A stretch of 64,000 nt of DNA from Halobaculum magnesiiphilum (GCF_019823105.1 NZ_CP081960.1:124001-188000); one strand, 5' to 3'. Positions 1-8,772 are shown, counted from the first letter of the stretch. Numbers and translations are program-made. The notes: generated from the sequence alone by a model not told the origin.

Positions 1-1
1 C

Positions 2-286
2 GTGTTGTACTCAAACGACGCCGCGTACTTCTGGCTCGGCGGCGCGGTCGCGACGTTGGAGGGGACGACGGTCAACAGCGCGCTCCACTGGCGGATCGTC
101 CGCGACATCGCCGCCGATGAACCCCTCGGATCGGTCGATACGTACGACCTGATGGGCGCCAACACCGAGCGACTCTGCCGGTACAAGAGCAAGTTCGGCG
201 CCGACCTCGTGCCGTACTACACGGTCGAGTCCGAGGGCGCGGGAATGCGCGCTGCCAAGACAGCCTACCGGCTCATGAGCAGGTGA
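2..286 (+). CDS. FemAB/GNAT-like acyltransferase, C-terminal fragment
   Basis: Only the last ~94 codons are in the window; the reading frame is open to the left edge, so the first GTG seen is probably internal. The tail contains an LxRYKSKFGADLVPYY segment, which resembles the end of the FemAB/BioF2-like (GNAT-fold) domain often found in haloarchaeal polysaccharide loci. Such proteins transfer an amino acid or acyl group to a sugar or peptide acceptor; the substrate here is unknown. The stop lies 4 nt before the next gene, so the two are probably co-transcribed. Confidence 0.6.
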   Translation: MLYSNDAAYFWLGGAVATLEGTTVNSALHWRIVRDIAADEPLGSVDTYDLMGANTERLCRYKSKFGADLVPYYTVESEGAGMRAAKTAYRLMSR

Positions 287-290
287 CCTG

Positions 291-1223
291 ATGCGGGTGC
301 TCAACCTGGTCACCAACGAACGCGCGCGCTTCTTTCGAAAACAACGGGCCACGCTCACGGATCTGGGCGTGGAGGAGACCACGCTGACCGTCCCCGGCGA
401 CCACTCCTACGACAACGGCTCGACGAACGAGCGGTCCGCGGTCGACTACCTCAGGTTTCTCCCGCAGGTCGTGCGTCGCTCGTTCGGGGAGTTCGATCTC
501 GTTCACGCGAACTACGGGCTGACGGCGCCGCACGCGCTCGCGCAGCTTCGACTCCCGGTGGTGCTGTCGCTGTGGGGGACCGATCTGATGGGCAGGTACG
601 GCCCGATCACGAAGGCGTGCGCCCGTCGCGCGGACGAGGTCGTCGTGATGTCCGACCGAATGGCCGCGGCGCTCGATCGCCCGTGTCACGTCATCCCACA
701 CGGCGTCGACCTCGACCTGTTCGAGCCGATGCCGACAGACGATGCCCGCGCCGAGCTGGGATGGGACGCCGACGCCGACCACGTGCTGTTTCCGTACCCG
801 CCCGCACGCGGGGTGAAGGACTACCCGCGCGCCGAGCGCGTCGTCGACCGCGTCCGCGACCGCCTCGAGGGGGAGGTCGCCTTCCACACCGTCACCGGCG
901 AGCCGCACGAGCGGATGCCCGTGTACATGAACGCGGCGGACGTGCTGCTGCTCACCTCTCGCCACGAGGGCTCGCCGAACGCCGTGAAGGAGGCGCTGGC
1001 GTGCAACCTCCCGGTCGTCTCCACCGACGTGGGTGACGTGCCCGAGCGCCTCGACGGCGTCGCCCACTCGCGAGTCGCCCGCAGCGACGCGCAACTCGTC
1101 GACGGCGTCGTCGCGGCGCTCCGCGCCGGCGAACGCTCGGACGGTCGGGCGGCCGCCGAGGAGGTGTCGGCCGAGGAGACCGGCGCTCGACTGTTGGCCG
1201 TCTACGAGGAGGTGCTCTCGTGA
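291..1223 (+). CDS. GT4-family (GT-B) glycosyltransferase
   Basis: A 310-residue retaining glycosyltransferase of the GT-B fold, probably adding a sugar from a nucleotide donor to a lipid-linked surface glycan at the cytoplasmic face. The N-terminal acceptor domain has the HANYGLTAP segment. The C-terminal donor domain carries VIPHGVDLDLF and, near residue 224, the EGSPNAVKEALACNLPVVS block, which supplies the EX7E-type motif of GT4 enzymes. It is short for the family (usually 350-400), chiefly because the donor domain is compact. The ATG start follows the FemAB-like stop by 4 nt. The donor sugar cannot be predicted. Confidence 0.85.
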   Translation: MRVLNLVTNERARFFRKQRATLTDLGVEETTLTVPGDHSYDNGSTNERSAVDYLRFLPQVVRRSFGEFDLVHANYGLTAPHALAQLRLPVVLSLWGTDLMGRYGPITKACARRADEVVVMSDRMAAALDRPCHVIPHGVDLDLFEPMPTDDARAELGWDADADHVLFPYPPARGVKDYPRAERVVDRVRDRLEGEVAFHTVTGEPHERMPVYMNAADVLLLTSRHEGSPNAVKEALACNLPVVSTDVGDVPERLDGVAHSRVARSDAQLVDGVVAALRAGERSDGRAAAEEVSAEETGARLLAVYEEVLS

Positions 1224-1280
1224 CCGCTCGCCTTCGAGTCCGTGTTCGCGCCCACCCCCACGTCGAACAGTACCCACTTC

Positions 1281-1288
1281 ATAACTAT
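1281..1288 (+). promoter_or_regulatory. TAAC-type promoter element before the membrane protein
   Basis: ATAACTAT lies 40 nt before the ATG at 1321, a divergent member of the element seen at 4791, 16118, 17696 and elsewhere. A short GGAGG/CCTCC inverted repeat (about 1295-1310) sits between it and the start and could form a small leader hairpin. Confidence 0.35.
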
Positions 1289-1320
1289 TCACGGAGGCGC
1301 CAGACCTCCGCTACTCGGTG

Positions 1321-3225
1321 ATGTCTGTAATGTCCGCATCGAAACGCCGCTTGGCCGGATTCGGGCTTGCGATCGGGTACGCGGGGCTGCTCGGCGCCGT
1401 GGTGGCGGCACACAACGCGCCAGCCACCGCCTACGAGCTGTCGCTGTACGCCGAAACGCCTGTGGCAGTTTGGGTCGGCTTTGGCGTTGCCGCCGTGGCC
1501 GGGCTGTTCATCGCGCTGTCGACACGGCCCGAGAGCCGGATCCACCACGCGAGCCTCGGACTCATCGGTCTGTCAGCTCTCACGCTCACCGCGATGCCGA
1601 TCCTTCGTGGCTACCGCTTCTACGGCGCCGGCGACTCGCTCACGCATCTCGGCTGGGCTCGCGAGATCGCTGCCGGTTCCCTCCCGGCGACGGACCTCCT
1701 GTATCCAGGAATCCACACGTTCTCGGTCGCCATTACCATGCTGACCGGCGTTCCGCTCTCCCGGGCGATGCTCTACGTGACGCTCGTCGCCTTCCCGCTG
1801 GTCTTCCTCGTCACTGTCCCGCTGATCGTGAAGCTGGTCGCCGATACACCGTGGGCGTACAGCTTCGGACTCGTCACTGCGGCGATGTTCGTCCCCATAA
1901 ACAACATCAGCGTCCACCCGGTCGCCCACCCCACGAGCCAGGCGATCCTGTTGGTCCCGTTGTGGATTCTGGTCACGCTTGCATACACGTACAGGCTCGA
2001 TACCGACTCCGTCGTGTCCCCGGTGGGCGAGGACACCTCGTCCTCGACGGGCGCGATCACGGACGGTGGCTGGCGGAGCGGCCCGACGGCGACCGGCGTC
2101 GTGATGGTGGTGGTTTCCGGGGCACTCGTGTTGTACCACCCTCAGCAGGCGCTCAACGTCGCGATGGTGCTGGCAGCGATCGCCGTGGTGCAATTGGTCC
2201 TCAGTTGGCTTCGCCCCGGCTCGGCATTTACCGGCCACCGCTGGCTCGGCGTCCAGGCCGTGATCGTCACTGTGTTGTTCCTCCTGTGGGTGCCACGGTT
2301 CGAGCGCGCGGTCGGAACGATACGTTTCACGCTCGGCAGTTTCTTCACCGGCCAGACGGCCGCTGGGACTGTGGTCGCGGCGAAGTCCACCTCCCTGACC
2401 GCGTTGGGCGGCAGCCTGCTTACGCTGTCGACGAGGCTGTTCCTTGCCGGGGCAGTCCTCTCGCTGATCGCCGCTTTGCTCGTGTTCGCTGTGCTCCTCG
2501 GGCGAGTTGAGCGGAGCCTCACCGACACCTCGGTGCGGTATCTGACGGTGGCGCTGGTTCCGCCGTTCTTGGTGTTCCTGCTCGTATTCGCGATCGGGGC
2601 CGGCGACATGTACTTGCGGTATCAGGGGTTCATCATGGTGTTTATCACCGTGTTAGGTGCCACCGGGATCTCCCTCGCTGTCGACCGCCTCGACGCGTCG
2701 GTCAAACCGGGTACCGGACGGGCACTCGCGCTCGTGTTGCTACTGATACTGTCTCCCGTCGCTGTGATGGGGTACCATACGTCACCGTACATGTATCAGC
2801 CGACTTCCCACGTCACCGAGAGTCAACTCGACGGGTACTCGGCCTCGTTCGAGCACCGAGGTGAGGGGATCGAGTTCACGGGATTGCGTGGCGGGCCTGA
2901 ACGGTACGTCGACTACTACTACGGGTCCCAGCGCGCCCGCACGACGCTGAATTTCCCCGGGTACAGCGACAGAATTACGCCAGACGTGTTCAACGGGGGG
3001 GCGTACAGGTCGACATACGACGAGCCGCGGTACCTCGGCATCACCCAGTCGGAATATGAGCGCGAGGTCGTCCTCTACGATGAACTCCGCTACTCACAGC
3101 GGGGGTTCGAACAGTTGGAGACGACACCGACGGTCAACCGCATACGGACGAACTCCGGGTTCTCCTTGTACTACATCTTGTCCGACTCGGCCGAACCTCC
3201 GTCCGACGATGGAGGCACGGACTGA
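1321..3225 (+). CDS. polytopic membrane protein with GT-C-like first loop
   Basis: A 634-residue protein with about 11-13 hydrophobic segments followed by a ~130-residue soluble C-terminal tail rich in Tyr, Arg and Gly. After the third predicted helix there is a GAGDSLTHLGWAREIAAG loop. An acidic residue at this position followed by a second acidic motif is typical of GT-C membrane glycosyltransferases and related oligosaccharide enzymes, so a lipid-linked sugar transferase or ligase role is possible, not proven. The ATG at 1321 was preferred over the GTG at 1318. The stop codon directly abuts the flippase gene, so the two are translationally linked. Confidence 0.6.
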   Translation: MSVMSASKRRLAGFGLAIGYAGLLGAVVAAHNAPATAYELSLYAETPVAVWVGFGVAAVAGLFIALSTRPESRIHHASLGLIGLSALTLTAMPILRGYRFYGAGDSLTHLGWAREIAAGSLPATDLLYPGIHTFSVAITMLTGVPLSRAMLYVTLVAFPLVFLVTVPLIVKLVADTPWAYSFGLVTAAMFVPINNISVHPVAHPTSQAILLVPLWILVTLAYTYRLDTDSVVSPVGEDTSSSTGAITDGGWRSGPTATGVVMVVVSGALVLYHPQQALNVAMVLAAIAVVQLVLSWLRPGSAFTGHRWLGVQAVIVTVLFLLWVPRFERAVGTIRFTLGSFFTGQTAAGTVVAAKSTSLTALGGSLLTLSTRLFLAGAVLSLIAALLVFAVLLGRVERSLTDTSVRYLTVALVPPFLVFLLVFAIGAGDMYLRYQGFIMVFITVLGATGISLAVDRLDASVKPGTGRALALVLLLILSPVAVMGYHTSPYMYQPTSHVTESQLDGYSASFEHRGEGIEFTGLRGGPERYVDYYYGSQRARTTLNFPGYSDRITPDVFNGGAYRSTYDEPRYLGITQSEYEREVVLYDELRYSQRGFEQLETTPTVNRIRTNSGFSLYYILSDSAEPPSDDGGTD

Positions 3226-4695
3226 ATGGATTTAGCGAAACGACTGAGCCGTGGGATCCAAGCGATCTTCGCGGCCAACCTGGTCACGATGCTGGCGAAA
3301 GCTGGCCTCCTCCTGCTGTTGACGCGTGTGCTGTTGACTCCCGAGCAGTACGGCGAGTTGAACTTCGCGCTGTCGGTGCTCGGCGGCCTCGCGATCCTCG
3401 CGACGCTGGGGCTCCCGAAGTCGGCGGCCCGATACGTCACGGAGTTCGCCGAGCAGCGACCGGGGATGGTGCCGCACGTCATCGTCAGGTCGCTCGGGTT
3501 CCTCCTGTTCTTCACACTGCTCATCGCTGGGGGAACTGCCCTCTTCGGCGATGAAGTCGCCACGCGGTTCGGAGTCCCCTCACTCGTGCCGGTGCTCGGG
3601 GTCGGCGCGCTGTTCATCGCCGCCACCGCGTTGTCGGCGTACACTCGGCAGCTGTTCCAGGCGTTCAACAGCGTTGAGTGGAGCGGCGTCGTCGGAGTTA
3701 TCTCAGGCGTCTCCCGGCTACTGTTCGTCGCGCTGTTCGTCTGGCTAGGGTACGGCGTGGCAGGCGCGCTGTTCGGCTACGTCGCAGGGTTGGCGTTAGG
3801 GGTTCTCATCGGAGGCGTCGTCCTCTACCGGCGCTTCTACTCGACGTACGAACCCGACGTCGACCCGGACGCGTCCGTCTCCCGTCGGATCCTAGAGTAC
3901 AGCGTGCCGCTCACGGCGACCCGGAGCGCGAACGTCATCGACAAGAAGGTCGACACCGTGCTCGTCGGCGTCCTCGTTGACATGACCGCCGTCGGATTCT
4001 ATACGATCGGGAAGGCCGTCTCCGACTTCGTGTCGATGCCGGCGTCCTCGCTCGGGTACACGATCTCGCCGGCCCTGAGCGAACAACGGTCTAAAGGGAG
4101 TGAGGCCAGGGCTGCACGGATCTACCAGACCACGCTCCGATACGTCCTCCTGGCGTACATCCCCGCCGTTGCTGGCTTGATCCTCGTGGCCGAACCGATG
4201 GTCCGATACGTATTCGGCTCCGGATACGACGGCGCCTCCCCGGTCGTCCAAGTCTTCGGCCTGTTCATCCTCGTCAACGCGATCAACAAGGTGACCAGCG
4301 ACGGACTGGACTACCTCGGGCGAGCACGCTCTCGGGCGATCGTGAAGACGGTCATGGCACTTGCCAACGTCGTGCTCAATCTGGTCCTCATCCCACTCAT
4401 GGGCGTCGTCGGCGCTGCGGTCGCCACCGTGATCACGTTCAGTTTCTACACGTTCGCCAACGTTTACATCATCCATCAGGAACTCCCGCTGAACCCCCGC
4501 GATCTCGTCGGCGTCTTCGGGGCCGCGGTGGCGGTCACCCTCGTCATGTCCATCGTCGTCTGGCTGACGCTCCCCTACGTGTCCGGGGTCCCGACGCTGA
4601 TCGGGGCCGTCGTACTCGGGGCGGCGACGTGGGCCGTGCTATCTATCGCCGGTGGCCTGCTCGACCCGAACGAGGTCACCCGGCTGATCGGTTGA
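3226..4695 (+). CDS. Wzx/MATE-like lipid-linked oligosaccharide flippase
   Basis: A 489-residue membrane protein with 12-14 hydrophobic helices, of the polysaccharide-biosynthesis (MOP/Wzx) superfamily. The N-terminus has the family look: NLVTMLAKAGLLLLLTRVL, then PEQYGELNFALSVL and a LGLPKSAARYV segment. The middle DKKVDTVLVGVLVDMTAVGFYTIG is typical of archaeal flippases such as AglR-type proteins. It would move a lipid-linked glycan across the cytoplasmic membrane. It is joined to the upstream membrane gene without a spacer, completing a set of glycosyltransferase, putative transferase/ligase and flippase. Length and topology are normal. Confidence 0.85.
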   Translation: MDLAKRLSRGIQAIFAANLVTMLAKAGLLLLLTRVLLTPEQYGELNFALSVLGGLAILATLGLPKSAARYVTEFAEQRPGMVPHVIVRSLGFLLFFTLLIAGGTALFGDEVATRFGVPSLVPVLGVGALFIAATALSAYTRQLFQAFNSVEWSGVVGVISGVSRLLFVALFVWLGYGVAGALFGYVAGLALGVLIGGVVLYRRFYSTYEPDVDPDASVSRRILEYSVPLTATRSANVIDKKVDTVLVGVLVDMTAVGFYTIGKAVSDFVSMPASSLGYTISPALSEQRSKGSEARAARIYQTTLRYVLLAYIPAVAGLILVAEPMVRYVFGSGYDGASPVVQVFGLFILVNAINKVTSDGLDYLGRARSRAIVKTVMALANVVLNLVLIPLMGVVGAAVATVITFSFYTFANVYIIHQELPLNPRDLVGVFGAAVAVTLVMSIVVWLTLPYVSGVPTLIGAVVLGAATWAVLSIAGGLLDPNEVTRLIG

Positions 4696-4730
4696 CATCC
4701 TCCCCGCGCTAATGCCCGAGGATTCCCGAC
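4694..4730 (+). repeat. IS200/IS605-like right-end remnant
   Basis: GACATCCTCCCCGC followed by a degraded GC-rich stem and GATTCCCGAC resembles the stem-loop end of haloarchaeal IS200/IS605 (TnpB-type) elements. It begins at the stop codon of the flippase gene. No transposase remains nearby, and the palindrome is imperfect, so this is either a scar or chance similarity. Confidence 0.3.
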
Positions 4731-4790
4731 CGCCGTTGGGATACTAACCGCGGTCAGCGACGAGTTTGCCTCCGGGTTGTTTGCCGCTCT

Positions 4791-4798
4791 ATAACAAA
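4791..4798 (+). promoter_or_regulatory. ATAACAAA promoter element
   Basis: ATAACAAA starts 33 nt before the ATG at 4824, at the place where a TATA box would lie for a leaderless transcript. The 129-nt gap to the flippase suggests an independent transcript for the epimerase. Confidence 0.55.
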
Positions 4799-4823
4799 CC
4801 CGGCCGCTGGGTACCCACAACCC

Positions 4824-5795
4824 ATGGATACTGTCAACGGCAGGGAGACGGAGACGGCGGCGATCGACGCCGACATCACCGGACGCACGGTGCTGGTCAC
4901 CGGGGGTGCCGGGTTCGTGGGAAGCCATCTCGCACGAGCGCTCGTCCGCGACAACGAGGTCCGCGTACTCGACGACTGTTCGACCGGCCAGCCGGACAAC
5001 GTTCCGGGGGATGCGACGCTGTATGAGGGCGATCTCCTCGACGAGGGGCTGTTGCAGGACGCGATCGACGGCGTCGACCTCGTGTTCCACGAGGCCGGGC
5101 TGGTCAGCGTCCCGAAGTCGGTCGAGTGCCCGGTTGAGAGCAATCGGGTGAACGTCGCCGGCACGCTCGCGGTCCTCGAAGCCGCACGCTCCGTCGACGC
5201 GCGGGTCGTACTCGCCTCCAGCGTCGCCATCTACGGCGACCCGGAGACGGTCCCGGTCGACGAGTCGCACCCGACCCGTCCGACCTCCCCGTATGCGACC
5301 GACAAGCTCGCGATCGACCACTACGCACGCGTATATCACGAACGATACGGACTGGAGACGGTTTCGCTCCGGTACTTCAACGTGTACGGGCCCGGCCAGT
5401 CGACGGGCAGCTATGCGGGCGTCGTGAGCACGTTCCTCGAACAGGTGCGCTCGGGCCAGCCGATCACCGTCGAGGGTGACGGCTCCCAGACGCGTGATTT
5501 CGTCCACGTCGCCGACGTGGTCCGGGCGAACCTCGCGGCCGCAACGACCGAACACGTCGGCGAGGCGTTCAACATCGGCACCGGCGACAGCGTCACGATC
5601 CGAGAACTCGCGGAGCTGATCGCCGACGTGGCCGGCGCCACTGCAGGGATCACCCACGTCCACCCTCGACCGGGCGACGTGGAACGTAGCCGTGCGGACA
5701 TCTCGAAGGCGCGTCGACTGCTCGGCTTCGAGCCGAGCGTCGACCTTCACACCGGGATCGCCGAGTTAGCCAGCCGACAGTGTCTCGAGCGATAA
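4824..5795 (+). CDS. NAD-dependent nucleotide-sugar epimerase/dehydratase (UDP-glucose 4-epimerase type)
   Basis: A 323-residue short-chain dehydrogenase of the extended, sugar-nucleotide class. The Rossmann motif GGAGFVGSH lies near residue 30. The catalytic Ser is in VLASSVAIYGDP, and the Tyr and Lys are in SPYATDKLAIDHY. LRYFNVYGPGQ and QTRDFVHVADVVRA are characteristic of GalE/WbpP-like enzymes. It probably interconverts UDP-hexoses or UDP-N-acetylhexosamines, which fits the UDP-GlcNAc genes located downstream. The N-terminus has an acidic ~20-residue extension. Its own TAAC-type promoter precedes it. It ends convergently with the ParB-like gene. Confidence 0.88.
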   Translation: MDTVNGRETETAAIDADITGRTVLVTGGAGFVGSHLARALVRDNEVRVLDDCSTGQPDNVPGDATLYEGDLLDEGLLQDAIDGVDLVFHEAGLVSVPKSVECPVESNRVNVAGTLAVLEAARSVDARVVLASSVAIYGDPETVPVDESHPTRPTSPYATDKLAIDHYARVYHERYGLETVSLRYFNVYGPGQSTGSYAGVVSTFLEQVRSGQPITVEGDGSQTRDFVHVADVVRANLAAATTEHVGEAFNIGTGDSVTIRELAELIADVAGATAGITHVHPRPGDVERSRADISKARRLLGFEPSVDLHTGIAELASRQCLER

Positions 5796-5821
5796 CGGGT
5801 CGTCGGCTCTCGCTCACATCG

Positions 5822-6802
5822 TTACGTGACGCTGTCGAACCGAAGATAGCTGATATCCGGGTGATCGTCGTACGCGTGAGTCCACGCTTCGCCGCGGACG
5901 TACGCGTCACGTACACGTTGCCAGTCCGCGTGGCGCTTGAGGACCCGAACCGGAACCGCCCCCGTGTCGAGTAGTTTGAGGATCGACAGTCGATTGCGGC
6001 CGTCCGCGAACAGGATCTCGCCGTCGTCGGCGATGTGGACGGCGATCTCGTCTTTCATGCGCTCGGTGAGCAGTCGAGACTCCCTGCCGAGGTCGATGGG
6101 GTCAGATTCCTCCTCGAGTAACTCCGCTTGCGTTCGATACCCGTCGGTTTCGATGCGCTCGTACAGCTTGTCGACTCCCGCACATCGTTCGCGGAAGTCC
6201 GCCTCGCTGTGGCAATTCCACAACACCGATCCGGCTTCGATCTCGTCGACGACGCGCCGGTAGAACGACGTATCTGCCCAGTCGACCCCGTCGCGGAAGT
6301 GCGCACGATAGGCTTGGTACACATCGAGGTCGGTGAACTTGCACTGAGGGGTAGCCCAGTCGCCGTCCTCGACGACCGCTGCTTGGACGTACTTCGACCG
6401 GTTGAATTGCCTGACGGAGGTGATCGACGCCGGGTCGACGTCGATCAGCCGGTACGGCTCGGGCGGTGCAGCATACCGGACGGAGTTAGCGACCGTCCGA
6501 AGTCGGACGACCGCCCTCGCGTAGCGATCTCTCGCGATCAACAGTGGCAGTTGCAGCGACCAAACGCGTCGAAACAGCGCGGTACCGACTGATCGAACCA
6601 CCTCACCCACTGAACTCCCGGATAACACGTCTAACACACCGCTCGGGTCCGTCCCCGTCGCTTGACTGGCGGCCAGATCCCCCTCGCTTGCTCCGTTCCC
6701 ATCTCTCGCCGCGCCCCGTCTTCGTCTGTCCTCCGAGAATTCCAGTCGGGCCTCGTCTTCACTCGAACTTCCCCGCCGTGGCTGTGTCTCGTCGTTATCC
6801 AC
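5822..6802 (-). CDS. ParB-like-domain protein of a surface-glycan locus
   Basis: A 326-residue soluble protein. The C-terminal third contains EILFADGRNRLSILKLLD followed by VPVRVLKRHADWQ, the pattern of ParB/Srx-like domains (a GxHR-like loop here read as DGRNR). Such domains bind nucleotides or nicks; in haloarchaea, related proteins sit among glycosyltransferase genes and their role is not known. The N-terminal ~45 residues are charged and disordered, and residues about 60-110 carry Arg-rich helices. It overlaps the upstream DUF1616 gene by 8 nt, indicating a bicistron. DNA partitioning is unlikely from the context. Confidence 0.55.
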   Translation of the reverse strand: MDNDETQPRRGSSSEDEARLEFSEDRRRRGAARDGNGASEGDLAASQATGTDPSGVLDVLSGSSVGEVVRSVGTALFRRVWSLQLPLLIARDRYARAVVRLRTVANSVRYAAPPEPYRLIDVDPASITSVRQFNRSKYVQAAVVEDGDWATPQCKFTDLDVYQAYRAHFRDGVDWADTSFYRRVVDEIEAGSVLWNCHSEADFRERCAGVDKLYERIETDGYRTQAELLEEESDPIDLGRESRLLTERMKDEIAVHIADDGEILFADGRNRLSILKLLDTGAVPVRVLKRHADWQRVRDAYVRGEAWTHAYDDHPDISYLRFDSVT

Positions 6803-7814
6803 TGTCCTCGACGTCGACCCAGATGTACAGGTGTTTGTCCGCGGTGGTTCGTGACGGGAACTCCGGCGCCGCTCCCTCGTACACGAACACGCTCAGCCGG
6901 AGGTCGCTACCGAGCATCGACGGCACCAACGACAGCGTTCGGGTCGCCGTCTCGTCGTCCGCGAGGCTCACGTTCCCCCGTTCGAGAGCGTCCCGCTCGA
7001 GCACCGTCACCTCGGTGCTGTCCGCCGACAAAGACACGCGATCCAAGACGACGACGTACTCGTACGCCGTTGTGCGACCGAGGTCGTTCTCGATCGACAA
7101 CACCAGCTCGAGCGGTTCGTCGTTCGCGACGGCGTCGGGATATCCCGCGGCGACCGGCCCGTCTTCGCTCGGTGTCAACAGCGCGACCTCGGTGTAAGAC
7201 TCTCCGTCCGGAGGGGCGGCGAGTCCCACCGACATCCCTGCCAGCGCGAGTACCACCAGCACGCCGAGCACGACGGCCCCAGTCTTGTCGACTCGCGTTG
7301 CTCGGCGTGACCCGGCGAACGTCCGAAATTCACGCAGCCACCGGTCGACCGGGAGCCCGTAGCGGTTCTCCTCCGGAAGTGCGAGCCGCCGAGCCGCGCC
7401 GAGCGCCGACGCCAGAACGACGAACCCCACCAGCGTCACGGAGACAGTCGTTCGTGTCGGTTGGTACCCGAGCGCAGCCAGCAGAACCACGAGAAGGGGG
7501 AGAACGGCGACACTGATTCCAACGGATAGCGAGGCTCGTTCGAACCACCCGATCGTTACGCCACCGATCGGCGGGGCGGACACGGCGTCTCCGGCCGAGT
7601 TAGCCGATCCCGGAGCCAAGGCGGACAGCAGCGCATACCCCGGAAGAAACAACACGAGAGGTCCGGCCAGGACGACCATTGCGGGCCCCCGTATCGACCC
7701 CGTAAGGGCGACGGCACCGACGAGAACGGCGTAGATGGCGCTGAGAACCACGTCGACCGGGGTCCGATTGAGGTCGCCCTTCCCGCCGCGCCGGCCACCA
7801 CCGCTGTCACTCAT
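6795..7814 (-). CDS. DUF1616-family membrane protein
   Basis: A 339-residue protein with four hydrophobic helices in the first ~130 residues, including the VLAGPLVLFLPGYALLSAL segment typical of DUF1616 proteins. A further helix lies near residue 190, followed by an extracytoplasmic beta-rich domain with YEYVVVLDRVSL-type strands. Archaeal DUF1616 proteins are recurrent in cell-surface glycan and S-layer loci; their biochemical activity is unknown. The ATG overlaps the stop of an 18-codon upstream ORF, with a GAGGTG Shine-Dalgarno-like sequence about 8 nt ahead. It is co-transcribed with the ParB-like gene. Confidence 0.75.
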   Translation of the reverse strand: MSDSGGGRRGGKGDLNRTPVDVVLSAIYAVLVGAVALTGSIRGPAMVVLAGPLVLFLPGYALLSALAPGSANSAGDAVSAPPIGGVTIGWFERASLSVGISVAVLPLLVVLLAALGYQPTRTTVSVTLVGFVVLASALGAARRLALPEENRYGLPVDRWLREFRTFAGSRRATRVDKTGAVVLGVLVVLALAGMSVGLAAPPDGESYTEVALLTPSEDGPVAAGYPDAVANDEPLELVLSIENDLGRTTAYEYVVVLDRVSLSADSTEVTVLERDALERGNVSLADDETATRTLSLVPSMLGSDLRLSVFVYEGAAPEFPSRTTADKHLYIWVDVEDSG

Positions 7815-7863
7815 CTCTCCACACCTCGCCGAACGTGACCCGTAACAGATGGATCGATCCCAT
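7807..7863 (-). CDS. 18-codon leaderless upstream ORF coupled to the DUF1616 gene
   Basis: Reads MGSIHLLRVTFGEVWRDE and stop. Its ATG lies 33 nt after an ATAACAAT element (7896-7889, minus), so it would be the first codon of a leaderless mRNA. Its last codons overlap the start of the DUF1616 gene by 8 nt and carry the GAGGTG sequence that can serve as ribosome binding site for that gene. The arrangement suggests a leader ORF for translational coupling; whether the peptide itself matters is unknown. Confidence 0.5.
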   Translation of the reverse strand: MGSIHLLRVTFGEVWRDE

Positions 7864-7888
7864 GGAGTCGGTTTGTTCCGTTCCGTGG

Positions 7889-7896
7889 ATTGTTAT
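7889..7896 (-). promoter_or_regulatory. ATAACAAT promoter element
   Basis: On the minus strand ATAACAAT lies 33 nt before the ATG of the 18-codon leader ORF and 82 nt before the DUF1616 start. Confidence 0.5.
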
Positions 7897-8019
7897 GTAG
7901 ACGTTAGTCGCGAGACGTGACGCTGTCTCGTGTGTTCCGAGGACACGACCGAGACGCATCCCGTGGCCTCGCGTTGGGTGCCTTCGTCGGTAGCCTCTTT
8001 CAGCAGTAGGTAACACGTA

Positions 8020-8595
8020 TCACTCCTCGTCTGAGTCGGTAGTCCACTCCCGGATCCATCTGGCCCCGGGAGCGCCATCTCGGATCCACAGTGTCGCGGT
8101 TCCGAGTAGGAAAACGAGATCCAGTACCAGATACGTCGCTCCCGCAGGCGTCGTGAGGTATCCGAGATATGCAGCGAACAGCTCGGCCACGTACGTGAAC
8201 GGGGCCGGTGTGGGGTCGTTCACAGCGGGCACCAGCGGCCACAGTAGGAACTCGACGCTAAGAGTGTCCTTGACCAGCAGTGGATACGCCATGTCGCCGA
8301 GGAGGTGTGAGACGTAACCGATGGCGACCGCGGGGGTGAAACCGACCGCGCCGACGCGCCGTTGGACAGCGCCAGTAATCGCGACCACGCCCACGGCCGT
8401 GAATGCCGAGTGACCGAGCGACCGGCCGGACGGGAAGACGGCGAGCCACCACGACAGCGGCTTGTCGATCATGTCGGGCGCCACCGCGGCGGCGACGACG
8501 GCGAGCGCCGCCGCGTCCGACGGGCGCCTTCCGCGGGCCCGTGCGTACACGGCGTACGCGAGGTACGCGACGGCGACGTGATCCCACGGCCACAT
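8020..8595 (-). CDS. YdjM-like membrane-bound metal-dependent hydrolase
   Basis: A 191-residue integral membrane protein of the DUF457/YdjM (LexA-binding, inner-membrane metal-dependent hydrolase) family. The WDHVAVAYLAY start, the APDMIDKPLSW segment and the GHSAF and YVSHLLGDMAYPLL histidine/aspartate motifs provide the putative metal ligands between four helices. The cellular substrate is not known for the family; membrane phospholipid-related roles have been suggested elsewhere. A 57-codon ORF in the same frame ends 3 nt upstream, so translation may be by reinitiation. Gene length is normal. Confidence 0.75.
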   Translation of the reverse strand: MWPWDHVAVAYLAYAVYARARGRRPSDAAALAVVAAAVAPDMIDKPLSWWLAVFPSGRSLGHSAFTAVGVVAITGAVQRRVGAVGFTPAVAIGYVSHLLGDMAYPLLVKDTLSVEFLLWPLVPAVNDPTPAPFTYVAELFAAYLGYLTTPAGATYLVLDLVFLLGTATLWIRDGAPGARWIREWTTDSDEE

Positions 8596-8598
8596 CGG

Positions 8599-8772
8599 CT
8601 ACCGACACCCGGGACGCGGCCGATCCGTCCGGGTGTCGCGGGCGTTCCCCCCGCTCAGATCGCCCCCCGCGCTCCTTGAGTCGCCGCCCACTCCTCTCGC
8701 ACCGTTGCTCGATCCACTACCGTCGCCGTTCGACACCGGTCCGTCGCCGATCCCGACGTGCCCCCGAGTCAT
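8599..8772 (-). CDS. 57-codon Gly/Ser/Arg-rich ORF upstream of the YdjM-like gene
   Basis: Begins with ATG at 8772, 38 nt after a GTAACAAA element (8810-8803, minus), and ends with TAG 3 nt before the next ATG at 8595. The product is low-complexity, with GDGSGSSNG and GGDSRSAGG stretches, and has no recognisable domain. It fills most of an otherwise empty 344-nt interval. It may be a translated leader ORF or only a spacer that happens to be open. Confidence 0.35.
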   Translation of the reverse strand: MTRGHVGIGDGPVSNGDGSGSSNGARGVGGDSRSAGGDLSGGNARDTRTDRPRPGCR

